DNA of 14,859 nt from an uncultured Romboutsia sp. (GTDB taxonomy: Bacteria; Bacillota; Clostridia; Peptostreptococcales; Peptostreptococcaceae): positions 1 to 14,859 of the forward strand of contig CALFLM010000013.1 in NCBI GenBank assembly GCA_937880075.1, given 5' to 3'. The position numbers and the translations under genes are program-made. The notes beneath the pieces were generated by a model, which was not told where the DNA came from, searched no databases, and worked only from the letters and a program-made list of their open reading frames with translations. Each line of letters opens with the position of its first letter. Position 1 is the first letter of the stretch. Shown piece by piece: positions 13,514-14,859 of the stretch.

Positions 13514-14710
13514 CTACACCTCCTCTTTAAGTACATCTTTTATAGTATCTATTAGCACATTTTCTTTTTTGTCGGTATAATCACCGCTACCATAAGCTTC
13601 ATAGAAATCTTTAAATAAATCTATTTTACTTTTCTTTCTAAATTCACCTTTTGCTACAGTACTATTATCTGCTACATTTCTTTTTCTTTCTCTAGTTATC
13701 AGCATTGTATTTGGATATACTGACTTTAACTTTTCCATAGGATTCATAAGTTCTCCATCATCAGTAAGTATAGCTTGTATATAGTCTTCTTTTCCTTCTT
13801 CTATTCCTCTACCTTCACATATTAAGTCTTCTATATTTCCTTTTATAATTCTTAAATCTCTAAGTGGCTTTAATTCCCTTAATTCAATATTTATATCTTT
13901 ATCTTTTAAATCTAGTACTGCAACACTCTTTTTTTGTTTAACTTCTGAGAATGAGTATTTAAGTAAAGATCCTGAGTATCTCATAGTCTCTCTTCCTATT
14001 CTTTGTCTACCATGTAAATGACCTAATGCCACATAATCAAAATCTTTAAATATATTCCCATCTATAAGGTCTGTCCCACCTATAGATAGCGGTCTTTCTG
14101 ATTCTGAAGTTTCAAGCTCTGCAACTTCGTATTTATGGTCACTTACATCTATTGCTTCTTCTCTTTTCATAGTTACGTATCCATGACCTATAAAAATGTT
14201 TATCTCATTTACATTTAACTCTTCTTTTATTTTATCTATAATAGCTACCATTGCATCGTTGTGGCTTTTTATTTCTTTATTATCAAGAAGTTTTTTAATA
14301 AGTGCTGGGTCTTTATAAGGTACTAAATAGAAGTTTACTTTTTGATTATTATCAAGTAAAACTACTTTTCTATATAGTTCTTCATCACTTCCTGCTATAT
14401 ATAACCCTTGCTTTTCTAGTATTTTACTACCAAAACTTAATCTTTCTCCACTATCGTGGTTCCCTGATATTACCAGTACAGATACATTTCTATCTATTAC
14501 TAAAGAGCTTAAAGTTTCATTTAACAATTCTACTGCTTCTACTGGTGGTATAGATCTATCATATACGTCACCTGCTATTATAAGTACATCTGCATTTTCT
14601 TCATCTATAAGTTCTATTAATTTATTTAAAATGTATTTTTGATCATCTATCATTGAATATTCATTTACTATTTTTCCTATATGCCAATCACTAGTGTGAA
14701 TAATTTTCAT
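13514..14710 (-). CDS. sbcD: SbcD: nuclease subunit of the SbcCD complex
   Basis: 398 residues. Calcineurin-like (Mre11) phosphoesterase domain with all metal-binding motifs: SDWHIGK (Asp8, His10), AGDVYD (Asp48), SGNHDSGER (Asn84, His85), FIGHGYV (His176) and LGHLHGRQ (His231, His233). The C-terminal part (about 275-398) carries the capping region and the SbcC-binding segment. It gives Mn-dependent 3'-5' exonuclease and endonuclease activity under control of the SbcC ATPase. It is the first gene of a two-gene operon, sbcD then sbcC with a 3-base gap. The ATG start has an excellent AAGGAGGGTGAT upstream (plus 14714-14725). A possible TATAAT is at plus 14770-14775. Confidence 0.96.
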   Translation of the reverse strand: MKIIHTSDWHIGKIVNEYSMIDDQKYILNKLIELIDEENADVLIIAGDVYDRSIPPVEAVELLNETLSSLVIDRNVSVLVISGNHDSGERLSFGSKILEKQGLYIAGSDEELYRKVVLLDNNQKVNFYLVPYKDPALIKKLLDNKEIKSHNDAMVAIIDKIKEELNVNEINIFIGHGYVTMKREEAIDVSDHKYEVAELETSESERPLSIGGTDLIDGNIFKDFDYVALGHLHGRQRIGRETMRYSGSLLKYSFSEVKQKKSVAVLDLKDKDINIELRELKPLRDLRIIKGNIEDLICEGRGIEEGKEDYIQAILTDDGELMNPMEKLKSVYPNTMLITRERKRNVADNSTVAKGEFRKKSKIDLFKDFYEAYGSGDYTDKKENVLIDTIKDVLKEEV

Positions 14711-14769
14711 AAATCACCCTCCTTAATATAATAAATAACTCAAATTATAATTTTTTATTTACTATTCTT

Positions 14770-14775
14770 ATTATA
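14770..14775 (-). promoter_or_regulatory. Possible -10 element of sbcDC
   Basis: The minus strand reads TATAAT, 60 bases before the sbcD ATG. No good -35 is found at 16-18 bases; that position falls at the edge of the IS-end-like sequence starting at 14790. Confidence 0.35.
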
Positions 14776-14789
14776 CTATAAATTTCAAT

Positions 14790-14859
14790 GGGGCTGTCGC
14801 ACTAAAAAATTATATACAATATATTGTGCTAATTCAAATTATGCATAACTATATATTGT
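14790..14859. mobile_element. Possible insertion-sequence end at the window edge (partial)
   Basis: GGGGCTGTCGCACTAAAAAA begins at 14790. A GGGGCTGTC... start is typical of terminal inverted repeats of several transposon families in low-GC Firmicutes (IS1182-like among them), and its local GC is out of line with the AT-rich flank. The rest, to the window end, is AT-rich with a short palindrome (ACAATATATTGT, 14817-14828). No transposase is visible, so this is a pattern-based guess. Confidence 0.4.

Noticed and set aside
14302..14553. Plus-strand open frame of 83 codons inside sbcD
   Set aside because: Antisense to the intact SbcD phosphoesterase domain, with Leu/Tyr-rich shadow composition and no ribosome binding site.
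1..14859. CRISPR array, tRNA or rRNA genes, defence island
   Set aside because: No regularly spaced repeats, no cloverleaf or rRNA-like GC-rich segment, and no cluster of defence genes is seen; SbcCD is a housekeeping repair complex.

Overview
The window is AT-rich (roughly 70-75% A+T by eye), with strong GGAGG-type ribosome binding sites, frequent TTG/GTG starts and many short hairpin-plus-U-tract terminators. Together with the protein families present (VanW/YoaR-type wall protein, BioY, single-membrane-span kinase-like protein, SbcCD, IS1595-type insertion sequence), this points to a low-GC Firmicute of class Clostridia, most likely Peptostreptococcaceae (the Clostridioides/Paraclostridium/Romboutsia neighbourhood). 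The family-level assignment is inference; I could not run a search.

Layout. 1-690: 3' part of a C39-like papain-fold peptidase gene (+) and its terminator. 709-1715: a decayed IS1595/ISXO2-type insertion sequence (-) with imperfect terminal repeats; its transposase gene has lost its N-terminus and carries an in-frame stop and a frameshift. 1731-2129: an LRAT/NC-domain protein (-) whose stop codon lies 15 bp from the IS end. 2183-2276: a large imperfect inverted repeat holding back-to-back promoter elements. 2318-3001: a YjjG/YfnB-type HAD phosphatase (+). 3214-3984: a protein of unknown function with two copies of a C-x2-C-x4-C-x-C motif and a lysine-rich tail (+). 4098-4640: biotin transporter BioY (-). 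4641-5086: non-coding, with a possible remnant of a small membrane-protein gene. 5087-5887: NAD kinase (-). 6216-7169: a membrane-anchored Ser/Thr-kinase-like protein with several key residues replaced (-). 7296-8597: VanW-family wall protein (-). 8684-9328: endonuclease/exonuclease/phosphatase-fold protein (-). 9385-9555: a 56-residue conserved-looking small gene (-). 9806-10339: an unknown single-span membrane protein (+). 10385-14710: sbcD-sbcC operon (-). 14790-14859: a sequence resembling an insertion-sequence end, running off the window.

Most genes appear to be separate transcription units: nearly every gene is bounded by its own hairpin terminator, and plausible sigma-A promoters lie just upstream of nadK, the kinase-like gene and vanW. 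The only clear operon is sbcD-sbcC, which encodes the two subunits of one double-strand-break nuclease. The rest is a mix of housekeeping genes (NAD kinase, biotin uptake, nucleotide phosphatase) and accessory or uncharacterised genes. I do not see a multi-gene defence, secretion or biosynthetic system. The best leads for something undescribed are the degenerate kinase-like protein, the duplicated-Cys/Lys-tail protein and the symmetric divergent promoter.
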